Below are positions 23,423-31,794 of a stretch of DNA of 64,000 nucleotides, one piece after another. The notes under the pieces were generated by a model. It was not told the origin of the DNA. It was given only the letters and a program-made list of their open reading frames with translations, and searched no databases. How positions within the stretch are numbered: the first letter of the stretch is position 1; each line of letters begins with the position of its first letter. The stretch comes from Corynebacterium sp. CNJ-954. GTDB taxonomy: Bacteria > Actinomycetota > Actinomycetes > Mycobacteriales > Mycobacteriaceae. Both the position numbers and the translations under genes were made by a program. The DNA is taken from assembly GCF_001942345.1 (NCBI RefSeq), contig NZ_MKKI01000003.1, forward strand, positions 62,001 to 126,000, read 5' to 3'.

Positions 23423-24157
23423 TTGAACATTGTCACCCCGAAGATTGAGCTGATCGCATCAACACAGCTCACCAACACGCAGACAGGCGGGACCGTGATC
23501 GAGGAGCTGATGAACCTCGACCCGTCCGCCACAGACGGGGAAAGCCTCGTCGAGTACGCCGGACGCGGCTGCTACGAGTCTTGGGGAAAGCCAAACCCGA
23601 AGACCGCGCACAACCCCGACTACATCCGCCGCACAGCGTTCGACATGCAGCACGGCAGCATCCTCGAACACGCAAGCGTCACCCTCCGGTTCTCCGGTGT
23701 GTCCCGCGCATGGCTCACCGAGATGGAACGCCACCGGCACCTGTCCTGGTCCGTCGCATCACAACGCTACATCGACGCAAACACGTTCGGCGTGGTCGTC
23801 CCGCCCGCCGTCCGCGACTACGCGAAAAACGATGAATCATACATCGAGAGTTACGGAATTGAAATTGACGAAGCCCTGAACGCCTACAACGAATGGGTTG
23901 ATGAACTCGCCAACTACGGCGGACTTCCCCGCAAGCAAGCCCGCGAGGCCGCCCGCAGCGTTCTCCCCAACTGCCTCGAAACCCGAGGCGTCGTCACCGG
24001 AAACCTCCGCGCATGGTCCACCATCCTCCCACTCCGCGCACACCCCACAGCCGACGCCGAGATGCAAGAAGTCTCCATGCTCATCCTCGACACAATCCAT
24101 CCCGTAGCCCCCACCATCACCAACCACATCCGCCAACAGATCAAGGAGCACGCATGA
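23423..24157 (+). CDS. thyX: Flavin-dependent thymidylate synthase
   Basis: 244 residues from TTG 23423 (AAGGAG upstream). The ThyX signature RHRHLSWSVASQRY sits at residues 103-116 (the usual Asn is Val). C-terminal RxxLP-like part RSVLPNCLETRG agrees with the family. It methylates dUMP to dTMP with FAD and methylene-tetrahydrofolate, taking dUMP from the phage dUTPase. Length and motifs are complete. Confidence 0.93.
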   Translation: MNIVTPKIELIASTQLTNTQTGGTVIEELMNLDPSATDGESLVEYAGRGCYESWGKPNPKTAHNPDYIRRTAFDMQHGSILEHASVTLRFSGVSRAWLTEMERHRHLSWSVASQRYIDANTFGVVVPPAVRDYAKNDESYIESYGIEIDEALNAYNEWVDELANYGGLPRKQAREAARSVLPNCLETRGVVTGNLRAWSTILPLRAHPTADAEMQEVSMLILDTIHPVAPTITNHIRQQIKEHA

Positions 24158-24471
24158 ACCTACTCAAACGAATCAGCGGCCTATTCCGCACCGGCACCCA
24201 CGACCCCGTAGACCACATCGGCTACGGGGTTCTTCAATACACGCTCGAAACCATGGACGATGACGGGGAATACACCCTCGACACCGTGCAAATCACCGGG
24301 CACCTGTTCCGAGACCGGGGCATGGTCACCGTCCTCGACAAAGACGACCTGCGTGTGAGCATCCCGGACGACAACATCGACTGCATCATCTGCGGGGATG
24401 ATGAGGATCATCTGCGGGATGTGGCGATGGATGTGGAGTTGCAGCGGATGGCGGGTGGTGAGGCTGACTAG
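24154..24471 (+). CDS. Hypothetical protein
   Basis: 105 residues from ATG 24154. Strand-rich, acidic, with IDCIICGDDEDHL near residue 85 that offers two Cys and several acids. Coupled to thyX by ATGA. No family recognised. Confidence 0.57.
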   Translation: MNLLKRISGLFRTGTHDPVDHIGYGVLQYTLETMDDDGEYTLDTVQITGHLFRDRGMVTVLDKDDLRVSIPDDNIDCIICGDDEDHLRDVAMDVELQRMAGGEAD

Positions 24472-24901
24472 CTTCAGCGTTGAGGGGGTACCAAGACCTC
24501 AAGGTTCGAAGAAAAATGTCGGCGGGGGCAGGTTCATTGAAGCGTCGAAGTACCTACCGGAGTGGCGCAAAGCGGTAGTCGGGGCGGCGAGGGAGGCGCA
24601 CAAGGGGGAGCCACTACAGGGCGCGGTGACCGTTGAGGCTGTGTTCGTGTTCCCCCGACCCAAAGCGCTGAAGCCACATCAGGACGCCCCGCCGCACACC
24701 AGCGCCCCGGATGGTGACAAGTTAGCGCGAGCCGTCGGTGATGCGCTCACCATCGCCCACGTGGTGGGGGATGACGCGCAGATAGACACATGGCGAATCC
24801 ACAAGAGGCGAGCCAAGCCCGGGGAAAACCCCGGAGCACACATCACAGTAACCCCCGCACAGTCGGGGGATTTTTCATACCCAAACGAGGAGAACAATTG
24901 A
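24458..24901 (+). CDS. rusA: RusA-like Holliday junction resolvase
   Basis: 147 residues from GTG 24458. The RusA fold is shown by VEGVPRPQGSKKNVGGG at the N terminus and by the acidic catalytic block PDGDKLARAVGDALTIAHVVGDDAQID (about 87-113). It resolves branched DNA made during replication and recombination, before packaging. Overlaps the gene before by 14 bases and the methyltransferase by 4. Confidence 0.85.
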   Translation: MRLTSFSVEGVPRPQGSKKNVGGGRFIEASKYLPEWRKAVVGAAREAHKGEPLQGAVTVEAVFVFPRPKALKPHQDAPPHTSAPDGDKLARAVGDALTIAHVVGDDAQIDTWRIHKRRAKPGENPGAHITVTPAQSGDFSYPNEENN

Positions 24902-26097
24902 ACAACGTCGAAATCCGCCACGGGGATTGCCTGACCATTCTCCGAGACCTCCCCGACAACAGCGTCGATTCAGTCGTCACCGATCCTCCGTATGGCCTGT
25001 CGAACACGAAGCCCGCTCAGGTGGCGGATGTACTCGCCGCGTGGGTAACTGGCGACACTGAGGCCGTGCCCGCTAAGCGTGGCGGGTTCATGGGCAAGGA
25101 CTGGGACAGTTTCGTCCCGCCGCCCGCCGTGTGGGCCGAGTGCCTGCGCGTGTTGAAGCCCGGCGGGCACATGGCCGTGTTCGCCGGGGCGCGGACGCAG
25201 GACTTGATGGGCCTGTCTATTCGCCTGGCAGGATTCGAGATCAGAGACACCCTGGGGTGGGTGTACGGTTCAGGTTTTCCGAAGTCCATGGACGTATCCA
25301 AGGCGATCGAGTCCACCCTCACCACGGGTAAGAGCAATTCCCGGAGCCTGCGACAGACTGAGCAGGACGGCGATGGTGAGGCGTACACGCTGACCGGAAA
25401 GAACAACGGCATCATGGGGGAGACGCGAACCTATGAGCGCAAGCAGTTCTCCCCCGCGACGGACGCCGCTAAGCAGTGGGACGGTTGGGGCACTGCTCTA
25501 AAGCCCGCGATTGAGCCGATCATCCTGGCGCGTAAGCCTCTGGATGGGACGGTTGCGGCGAATGTGTTGGCGCATGGTGTCGGTGGGCTGAACATTGATG
25601 CGAGCAGGGTTGGGATGAGTGATGCTGATCGTGAAGCGGCGAAGGTTCCGCAGCCTGTACAGCACAACGATGCTAGGGCTGTCTATCAGATGGGCACGGG
25701 TGAGGGGCGCAATGGTGCGACGTTTGAGCCTGCCCCTGCTGGTCGTTTTCCGGCGAATGTGTTGCTGGATGAGCACGCCGCCGCAGAAATGGACGAACAG
25801 AGCGATGCCGCGTCCCGGTTCTTCCCAGTGTTTAAGTACCAGGCGAAGGCACCGAAGCGTGAACGTCCCGTGATCGTGCGTGAGGACGGCACGAAGATCG
25901 CGCACCCCACCGTAAAGCCCGTAGCGCTCATGGAGTGGTTGGTCACGCTCATCACCCCGGAGGGTGGCGCCACTCTCGACCCGTTCGCGGGGACCGGCAC
26001 CACCCTGCAAGCCGCACGGGACAAGGGATTCAGCGCTATCGGCGTCGAACAGGACGAAGACTACATCGCACTGATCGAACAGCGTCTCGCCGCCTAA
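24898..26097 (+). CDS. DNA methyltransferase, N6-adenine/N4-cytosine type
   Basis: 399 residues from TTG 24898 (GAGGAG upstream). Catalytic motif DPPYGL at 29-34 precedes the AdoMet motif DPFAGTGTT near the C terminus, the order of beta-class enzymes. A long variable region between (about 110-300) should contain the target-recognition part. No restriction enzyme partner is next to it, so it is probably an orphan phage methylase that shields phage DNA. Recognition sequence cannot be predicted. Confidence 0.9.
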   Translation: MNNVEIRHGDCLTILRDLPDNSVDSVVTDPPYGLSNTKPAQVADVLAAWVTGDTEAVPAKRGGFMGKDWDSFVPPPAVWAECLRVLKPGGHMAVFAGARTQDLMGLSIRLAGFEIRDTLGWVYGSGFPKSMDVSKAIESTLTTGKSNSRSLRQTEQDGDGEAYTLTGKNNGIMGETRTYERKQFSPATDAAKQWDGWGTALKPAIEPIILARKPLDGTVAANVLAHGVGGLNIDASRVGMSDADREAAKVPQPVQHNDARAVYQMGTGEGRNGATFEPAPAGRFPANVLLDEHAAAEMDEQSDAASRFFPVFKYQAKAPKRERPVIVREDGTKIAHPTVKPVALMEWLVTLITPEGGATLDPFAGTGTTLQAARDKGFSAIGVEQDEDYIALIEQRLAA

Positions 26098-26178
26098 CTG
26101 CCGATATTGAGCGCGTGCGACGCTCCACAACCCCCGCTCGCACATTATGCGGGGCATATAACCATGCAAGGAGATAGC

Positions 26179-29100
26179 TTGACTGACACCACATACGAAA
26201 ACCTCAACGCCGAAGTGAACCTCCTCGGCCCCGACGGAAAACTGCAACTCCACAAAGACCACGAAGCCGCCCGCGCCTACCACATCGAACACGTCAACCA
26301 GAACACCGTGTTCTTCCACGACCTCGAAGAAAAAACCCGCTACCTCGTGGACAACAACCTGTGGGACCGGGAAACCGTCGAAACGTTCGAACCGTACCAG
26401 TTCAAGGCACTGTTCAAGCAGGCGTACAAGCACAAGGCCAGGTTCTCGTCCTACCTCGGCGCGGTGAAGAACTACATGTCTTACGCGCTGAAGACGGAGG
26501 ACGGTCAGCGGTACTACGAGCGGTACGAGGACCGTGTAGTGATGACCGCTATCGACGTGTCGGGCGGAGACTATCAGCTCGCGTCGGATCTCGTGGACGC
26601 GATCATCACGGGACGGTTCCAGCCAGCAACACCAACGTTCCTCAACGCGGGGCGCGCACGCGGCGGGGAGCGAGTGTCGTGCTTCCTGCTGGACGCACAG
26701 GACAATATGGAATCCATCGGCCGCCTCCAGAACAGCGCCTTGCAGCTATCAAAGCGAGGCGGGGGAGTGGGAATCAACCTCACGAACCTCCGAGAGTCTG
26801 GCGCTCCGATTCAAGATGTTCCCGGACAGTCGTCGGGCCTCGTCCCGGTGATGAAGATCCTCGAAACAGAGTTCCGGTACGCGAACCAGCTTGGGCAGCG
26901 TCAGGGCGCGGGTGCAGTGTACGTGTCGGCGCACCATCCCGACATCCTCCAAGTCCTCGACACGAAAAAGGAGAACGCGGACGAGGCAATCCGCATCAAG
27001 ACGCTCAGTATCGGCGTGGTCGTCCCCGACATCACGTTCGAGCTGGCGAAGGCTAACGACGACATGTACCTGTTCAGCCCCTACGACGTGGAACGAGTCG
27101 AAGGGAAGCCTTTTAGCGAGTGTGACATCACCGCCCGATACCGCGACTGGGTGGATGACGACCGGATCACGAAGCGGAAGATCAACGCACGGTCACTGTT
27201 CGCTCGTATCGCGGAAGTGCAGTTCGAATCCGGATACCCGTACCTTTTATTCTCTGATGTGGCGTCACGCGCCAACCCGATGAAGCACGTTGGACGAATC
27301 CAGATGTCCAACCTCTGCGTGGCGCCTGAAACGCTTCTGCTTACCCGGTCAGGCAATGTTCCGATTGCGGGACTGGCGGGTCAGGACGTTGAAGTGTGGA
27401 ACGGCGAAGAATGGTCACTGTCCAGGGTTGAGCAGACAGGTCAGGACCAATCACTAATCACCGTCGATTTTGACAACGGTGCGTCGATGGATGTCACTCC
27501 GTACCACAAGTTCTACGTCAAGACAGGGTACGGAAACCGCAAGGTCGTTGAGACCCGAGCAGGTGAACTGAAGCCAGGAGACATGATCGACAAGTTCAGC
27601 CTGCCCGTGGTGGACAACGCGGGGGCGCCCGACTTCCCATACGCCTACACGGCCGGACTCCACAGCGCAGACGGCACCTACGGGGTCAACGGAGCGCCAA
27701 TACTCCGCCTCTACCCCGGAAAGACCCACCTGGGCGATCATATCGAGTACAAGTCCAGCTCGCTAAAGCCAGATGCGATCGGAAGGGTTTCATACGTGCT
27801 TCACGAGGAAACCCCTAGGAAGTACGTCGTCCCGGACTCCTCCTACTCATTGAAGAGTCGTCTGGAATGGCTTGCAGGAATGCTAGATGGAGACGGTTGG
27901 GGCAATGGGAAGGTCGGTCTTCAGATCGGGTCGATCCACCCCGAGTTCCTTGAGGATATCCGCATCATGCTCACTGAGATGGGAGTGTCGTCACGGTGGA
28001 AGAAGGTGCGGGACGCCGGGAGGACAAGGTTCAAGCCAGATCAGAAGGAGTACGAGACGCAGACTGCGTATCGCCTCATCATTAGTGGAACCGAGTCGCA
28101 GACTCTCTGCAAGCTCGGACTCCCCACCCATAGGGTCATCGTGGAGGAAGTGGACCATCAGCGTGCCGCCAACGGATATATCAGAGTCGAAAGCATTACC
28201 GATGAAGGTCGTGTTGACGACACGTATTGTCTGAACGAGCCGAAGCGACACAAGGTGATCTTCAACGGAGTGCAGACCGGCAACTGTTCCGAGATCATGC
28301 AGGTGCAAACCCCCTCGGTGTTGAACGATGACCTGTCGTACAAGACGGTCGGGCATGACATCTCCTGCAACCTCGGATCGTTCAACATGCGGAAGATGCT
28401 GGACTTGTCCACGGACGAGTTCACGGACACGGTGATTGCCGCAACCCGGGCGCTGGATCAGGTGTCACGCACGACGAGTATTGATTCGGTGCCGTCTGTT
28501 CGCAAGGGTAACGAGGACTCGCACAGTATCGGCCTGGGGCAGATGAACTGGCACGGTGCGTTGGGTGACCTAGGGATCGAATACGGGTCGCCGGAGTCGT
28601 TGCGGATACTGGACCGGTACATGGCGCGTGTGACGTGGGCGGCGATGCTCGCTAGTACGCAGTTGGCGAAGGAGTACGGTCAGCACGCCTGGTTTGACGG
28701 GTGCGAGTACGACACAGGGGAGTGGTTCGAGCGTGTGGCGTACCCGAAGTGCGATGAGTTCGGGGACGATCTGACGATCCTCGGGGATCTGACCGCGCCG
28801 ACGCGTGCGGAGTGGGACATGCTGCGGATCGAGGTGAGCAGGTATGGGATGGCGAATGCGTATTTGCAGGCGATTCCGCCGACCGGTTCGATCTCGTACA
28901 TCAACCATTCCACGTCAAGCATTCACCCGGTTCCCTCCGGGGTCGAGATCCGCAAGGAGGGCAAGCTCGGTCGCGTGTACTACCCGCAGCCGCACCTGAC
29001 GAACGAGAACGCGCACCTGTTCCAGTCAGCATCAACGATCGGCTACAAGAAGCTCGTGGACACGTATGCGGTGTCGCAGCATTGGGTGGATCAGGGGCAG

Positions 29101-29277
29101 TCGATGACGGGGTTCTTCACGGATGAGGCGACGACGAGGGATTTGAACAAGTTCTATATCTACGCGTGGTCGAGGGGCATTAAGTCGATTTACTACGTGA
29201 GGTTGCAGCAGCCTGCTATGGCGGGCACGGCGGTTGAGGGTACTGCTGCGGGGTTCTGTGAGTCGTGTGCACTTTAG
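26179..29277 (+). CDS. nrdE: Class Ib ribonucleotide reductase large subunit with intein
   Basis: 1032 residues from TTG 26179 (AAGGAG 5 bases upstream; an earlier in-frame start lacks a site). The protein reduces ribonucleotides to deoxyribonucleotides. Key residues: RVSC (Cys about 168), the active-site NL-C-S-E, ISCNLGS, and a C-terminal CESC redox pair. A 323-residue intein (27316-28284) splits the protein immediately before the catalytic Cys of NLCSE. After splicing the enzyme would have about 709 residues, normal for NrdE. NrdH and NrdI genes are elsewhere in the phage; no NrdF is visible, so the host radical subunit is presumably borrowed. Confidence 0.93.
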   Translation: MTDTTYENLNAEVNLLGPDGKLQLHKDHEAARAYHIEHVNQNTVFFHDLEEKTRYLVDNNLWDRETVETFEPYQFKALFKQAYKHKARFSSYLGAVKNYMSYALKTEDGQRYYERYEDRVVMTAIDVSGGDYQLASDLVDAIITGRFQPATPTFLNAGRARGGERVSCFLLDAQDNMESIGRLQNSALQLSKRGGGVGINLTNLRESGAPIQDVPGQSSGLVPVMKILETEFRYANQLGQRQGAGAVYVSAHHPDILQVLDTKKENADEAIRIKTLSIGVVVPDITFELAKANDDMYLFSPYDVERVEGKPFSECDITARYRDWVDDDRITKRKINARSLFARIAEVQFESGYPYLLFSDVASRANPMKHVGRIQMSNLCVAPETLLLTRSGNVPIAGLAGQDVEVWNGEEWSLSRVEQTGQDQSLITVDFDNGASMDVTPYHKFYVKTGYGNRKVVETRAGELKPGDMIDKFSLPVVDNAGAPDFPYAYTAGLHSADGTYGVNGAPILRLYPGKTHLGDHIEYKSSSLKPDAIGRVSYVLHEETPRKYVVPDSSYSLKSRLEWLAGMLDGDGWGNGKVGLQIGSIHPEFLEDIRIMLTEMGVSSRWKKVRDAGRTRFKPDQKEYETQTAYRLIISGTESQTLCKLGLPTHRVIVEEVDHQRAANGYIRVESITDEGRVDDTYCLNEPKRHKVIFNGVQTGNCSEIMQVQTPSVLNDDLSYKTVGHDISCNLGSFNMRKMLDLSTDEFTDTVIAATRALDQVSRTTSIDSVPSVRKGNEDSHSIGLGQMNWHGALGDLGIEYGSPESLRILDRYMARVTWAAMLASTQLAKEYGQHAWFDGCEYDTGEWFERVAYPKCDEFGDDLTILGDLTAPTRAEWDMLRIEVSRYGMANAYLQAIPPTGSISYINHSTSSIHPVPSGVEIRKEGKLGRVYYPQPHLTNENAHLFQSASTIGYKKLVDTYAVSQHWVDQGQSMTGFFTDEATTRDLNKFYIYAWSRGIKSIYYVRLQQPAMAGTAVEGTAAGFCESCAL
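27316..28284 (+). other. Intein with LAGLIDADG homing endonuclease in nrdE
   Basis: Starts with Cys (CVAPETLLLTRSG) after extein residues SNL and ends ...VIFNGVQTGN before Cys-Ser-Glu. Splicing blocks A (residues 1-13), B and F are present; the penultimate residue is Gly rather than the usual His. Two dodecapeptide motifs, AGLHSADG and LAGMLDGDG, mark a DOD endonuclease. The +1 nucleophile is the enzyme's own catalytic thiol, so without splicing no active reductase can form. Confidence 0.9.
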
Positions 29278-29287
29278 GAGGAGAACA

Positions 29288-29497
29288 GTGAAATCGTTTC
29301 TGGATGAACTACCGCCCGCCCCGCCGAATACTCGGTGGGACGCGACCGTACTACCCGACCGGGGTTTAACCGGGGTGAGGCTGTCGCACTATCGCCCGTT
29401 CTTTGTGGTTGGTGAGGCGCTTGTGGATGAGTCGTGGTCGCGGGCGCGGATTACTAAGGCCGTGGAGCACATTGTGAAGGAGGTAGTTAGTGAGTGA
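29288..29497 (+). CDS. Small hypothetical protein with PPxxxxW motif
   Basis: 69 residues from GTG 29288 (GGAGGAG upstream), 10 bases after nrdE. N terminus PPAPPNTRWDATV parallels the proteins at 23156 and 29490. C-terminal amphipathic helix. Function unknown. Confidence 0.55.
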   Translation: MKSFLDELPPAPPNTRWDATVLPDRGLTGVRLSHYRPFFVVGEALVDESWSRARITKAVEHIVKEVVSE

Positions 29498-29735
29498 CAA
29501 AGCGTATGACTTTCCAGCCCCGCCGAAAGGTTACTACTGGAAGGTAAAACCGGATTGGGCGGGGCCGGGATTCACTAAGGTTCAACTGCGACGGCGGAGG
29601 AAATGCCTATGGGATCAGGTGGTCTTCTCCCAGTACCTCAGCATTGCGATGAGGTATCCCGATGCGTGCTATCGGAACAGGGTTGATGCAGTTCGTTTTG
29701 TGGAGGGGGTCAGCTCTGGACGCACAGCAGCTTAG
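29490..29735 (+). CDS. Small hypothetical protein with PPxGYYW motif
   Basis: 81 residues from GTG 29490 (GGAGG upstream). PAPPKGYYWKV near the N terminus links it to 23156 and 29288. Basic centre (VQLRRRRKC). Overlaps the next gene. Function unknown. Confidence 0.55.
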   Translation: MSDKAYDFPAPPKGYYWKVKPDWAGPGFTKVQLRRRRKCLWDQVVFSQYLSIAMRYPDACYRNRVDAVRFVEGVSSGRTAA

Positions 29736-30396
29736 AGACCACCTCGACCACACGATAGACGCCATCCGACGCCACAGGGCACGCGTACGACCCACAAGCC
29801 CCGGATACACGGACACCCCCACCTTCGGAGGGTTCGGGCCGAAGAGTCCATGCAATGACGCGATGATCGACCTCGCGGACGCGGAAGCCGCACACCTAGG
29901 CAACGTCGCCCGCACTTGCGTCAGGCGCGGAACGATCCCCTCAGTGAGCCTTCGCCCCCTGTGGTTCACGAACCGGGGGAAGTGCATAGGGCTACGCATC
30001 ATCGGGCACGACGATGACGAGTTCGACATTGACGGTAACCACACTGGCCCGGACTACCTCGAACCACTGTTCCCGATCGTGCAGCACTTGAAAGCGTACG
30101 CGGGGGAGGTCGTGGAGACAGAGGGCGTCGAGTGGCTACTTTACGAGTGGGGGACAACCCGAGAACTCTACTACGAGATGTACCCCGTCGAATCGCTCGA
30201 ATGGGGGACAATGAGTAAGGCGGTGGAGCTAACAGGGCGGAGCAAATCGACGATCTACGCTTGGTCAAGTCAAGGGTGGGCGCGGAAGATCATAACCCAA
30301 GGTCATGAAACGTTGTACTGTCTCGATGACCTAGTGAGATTACGCGAAGGAATACCGCAGGGACGCCCCGCAAAAACTCTGGAATGGGTGGTATAA
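29716..30396 (+). CDS. DNA-binding protein, possible late regulator
   Basis: 226 residues if started at CTG 29716, which has GGAGGGGG 6 bases upstream; ATG 29686 is an alternative lacking a site. An N-terminal helical region (DAQQLRDHLDHTIDAIRRH) and a WLLYEWG...centre precede a C-terminal helix-turn-helix (TMSKAVELTGRSKSTIYAWSSQGWAR, about 172-197). As the last early gene before the late region, it may switch on late transcription. Its stop overlaps the TATAAT at 30392. Confidence 0.65.
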   Translation: MDAQQLRDHLDHTIDAIRRHRARVRPTSPGYTDTPTFGGFGPKSPCNDAMIDLADAEAAHLGNVARTCVRRGTIPSVSLRPLWFTNRGKCIGLRIIGHDDDEFDIDGNHTGPDYLEPLFPIVQHLKAYAGEVVETEGVEWLLYEWGTTRELYYEMYPVESLEWGTMSKAVELTGRSKSTIYAWSSQGWARKIITQGHETLYCLDDLVRLREGIPQGRPAKTLEWVV

Positions 30397-30397
30397 T
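30392..30397 (+). promoter_or_regulatory. -10 element TATAAT
   Basis: Perfect sigma70-type -10 at the end of the early operon, overlapping the stop codon. No good -35 is found 16-18 bases upstream, so it may need an activator. It would drive the short RNA at 30403-30494 and perhaps the tRNA cluster. Confidence 0.5.
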
Positions 30398-30402
30398 AGA
30401 CA

Positions 30403-30494
30403 TGTAGGCGTTAATCGATGAGCAATCGGAACGCCTACACTCTCCTTCTCCATTGGTTCTCCGCCAAACAACCCCCGGCACTCCACCGGGGGTT
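30403..30494 (+). ncRNA. Candidate small RNA with two hairpins
   Basis: Directly after the TATAAT: a ten-pair stem (TGTAGGCGTT, 30403-30412, with AACGCCTACA, 30430-30439) with a 17-base loop, an unpaired pyrimidine stretch, then a nine-pair GC hairpin (30470-30494) that could end the transcript, although the T tail is weak. No reading frame is present. An attenuator for the tRNA cluster is the alternative. Confidence 0.4.
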
Positions 30495-30575
30495 CATGCT
30501 TTCGTTGCACACAAGCCGACACCGGAATAATGACTAATACTCGCCGGATCACGGACTGTGCAACGCAAGGCTCCT

Positions 30576-30645
30576 ATGCGCATAGCTCAATTGGGAGAGC
30601 GACGTGTCAACCTAACGGTCGGTTCCGGTTCGCGTCCGTGCGCAT
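30576..30645 (+). tRNA. tRNA-like gene, anticodon unclear
   Basis: Acceptor strands ATGCGCA and TGCGCAT pair perfectly, and the TA-GCTC-AATTGGGA-GAGC D arm is canonical. The anticodon arm (ACGTG...AACGG) and T arm pair only partly and the gene is about 2 bases short, so the anticodon is not assigned. Confidence 0.45.
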
Positions 30646-30686
30646 GCCGGGTCAGGGCAGCCCTTACAATAATGCCCCTGGGGGAA

Positions 30687-30755
30687 GCGGTACCGACATT
30701 GAGGGTTCGGAGCATTTGGGGTGGATGCTGCGGGGTTCAACTCCCCGCTACCGCG
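30687..30755 (+). tRNA. tRNA-like gene, possibly Pro
   Basis: GCGGTAC and CTACCGC give six acceptor pairs, CGGGG-TTCAACT-CCCCG is a perfect T arm, and AGCAT/ATGCT closes a TTGGGG-containing loop that would hold a Pro-type GGG or TGG anticodon. Loop size and a one-base variable region are abnormal. Confidence 0.4.
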
Positions 30756-30818
30756 CTGCGGGTGATCTTCGGTGATCCCGCCCTACGGCACGCCATGGTA
30801 TCACTGTGGCGTGTTCCG

Positions 30819-30891
30819 ACTTCTATAGCCCAACGGTAGAGGCAGCGGATTCAAGTCCCGTTAAGTGCAGGTTCGAATCCTGCTAGAAGTA
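30819..30891 (+). tRNA. tRNA with CAA anticodon (Leu by position)
   Basis: ACTTCTA/TAGAAGT acceptor (seven pairs), TA, D arm GCC-GGC, anticodon loop TTCAAGT, variable TAAGT, perfect T arm GCAGG-TTCGAAT-CCTGC, discriminator A. CAA would read UUG Leu, but the short variable loop is not that of a Leu tRNA and the anticodon stem has one mismatch. Confidence 0.6.
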
Positions 30892-31112
30892 CGGTTTCAG
30901 TCAGCGTGGTCATGCTCTCTGAAACGACCGGCACCGGGCTACTGGCAGGTGTCGGCATTGCTCCTGACTGTCTCCGGATTGGTCAGGTTTTGAAGAGGTC
31001 GGGATACCCTCGCGGGTTGCTCCGCAAAATGTAACAGCCGTGGAAACACACTCAGCGATCCCTGCCCTTCGGGGGCATATCGGAGGCCCACGGAAGCCCC
31101 GGACGCGGGGCA

Positions 31113-31183
31113 GCGTCAGCCCTGAGCCGGAGGGTCCGCCGCTACAGCGGCTAGCCGGGGTTCGAATCCCCGTTGACGCGCCA
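31113..31183 (+). tRNA. tRNA-like gene with encoded CCA, CTA in anticodon loop
   Basis: GCGTCAG pairs with TTGACGC (last pair G-T), discriminator G and CCA follow. Perfect T arm CGGGG-TTCGAAT-CCCCG. The anticodon loop reads CGCTACA (CTA, would read the UAG stop) on a four-pair stem; position 33 is G instead of T and bases 8-9 seem absent. A suppressor-like tRNA or a degenerate gene. Confidence 0.45.
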
Positions 31184-31509
31184 GGTCATCTAGGCGGGGA
31201 GTAGTCCCGTATCTAGCGCTGACCACCCCACCCATTTAGGCCATATTGAATGGCGGGCAAGATAATAACCTACCCGTACGGCATGAATCGGATCACGGTT
31301 GGAACACCCCGGCATGTCAGGGAGAGCGGTTCGAATCCGCAATGGTGTGGGGTTTTGAGCAGGTAGCACCTGCATGGTTGAAGGCCCGTATCGTCCTCGA
31401 TGTAATTCGCGGGCGACGGGATAGCGCTGTGATTGAGAATCCGTCCGGGAGCGAGACCCGGCAGCGCACGCAATACCCGACGATCGTTGAATTCTTCTCG
31501 GGTATACCT

Positions 31510-31580
31510 TGCTCCGTCGTCTAGCGGCAGGACGCCTGGCCCTGAACCAGGTAACCGAGGTTCGAATCCTTGCGGAGCAG
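31510..31580 (+). tRNA. tRNA-Gln (CTG)
   Basis: Acceptor TGCTCCG/CGGAGCA with the U1-A72 pair and G73 typical of Gln, D arm, perfect anticodon stem CCTGG/CCAGG with loop CCCTGAA (anticodon CTG), five-base variable loop, T arm CGAGG-TTCGAAT-CCTTG. Followed by CC, so CCA is only partly encoded. Confidence 0.85.
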
Positions 31581-31794
31581 CCGGATCATCCGAAAGAACA
31601 CCACTTCCGAATGGTCCATCAACGAACCCTGCGTTACGACGTGGGGAAAGGCGGCTGACGGTGTTCTCGCCGGACGACGAGACCCGCCAACGCCAAAAAA
31701 CTTGGCCCCCGTTGATGCGTGGGGAAGTGCTCGTGGACGCAGCCGGATGACTGTGCACCACGACGCGCGACAAACAACAACAAGAGGAGTGTCC

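Larger units (their letters stand above)
30541..31794 (+). other. tRNA and tRNA-like gene cluster without protein genes
   Basis: About 1.25 kb with no credible coding frame but at least five T-arm loops of TTCRA type, paired acceptor stems and many hairpins (for example 30893-30925 GTTTCAG/CTGAAAC and 31482-31507 ATACCCG/CGGGTAT). One standard tRNA-Gln is clear; others have defects in D or anticodon arms. A further T-arm with loop TTCGAAT lies at 31328-31341. The spacing suggests a phage tRNA array read with the late genes. Confidence 0.6.

Noticed and set aside
24898..26097. Restriction-modification system
   Set aside because: The methyltransferase has no restriction enzyme gene beside it; treated as an orphan phage methylase.
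31190..31345. A sixth tRNA ending with GCGG-TTCGAAT-CCGC
   Set aside because: T arm is good but the acceptor pairing and other arms could not be built at normal length.
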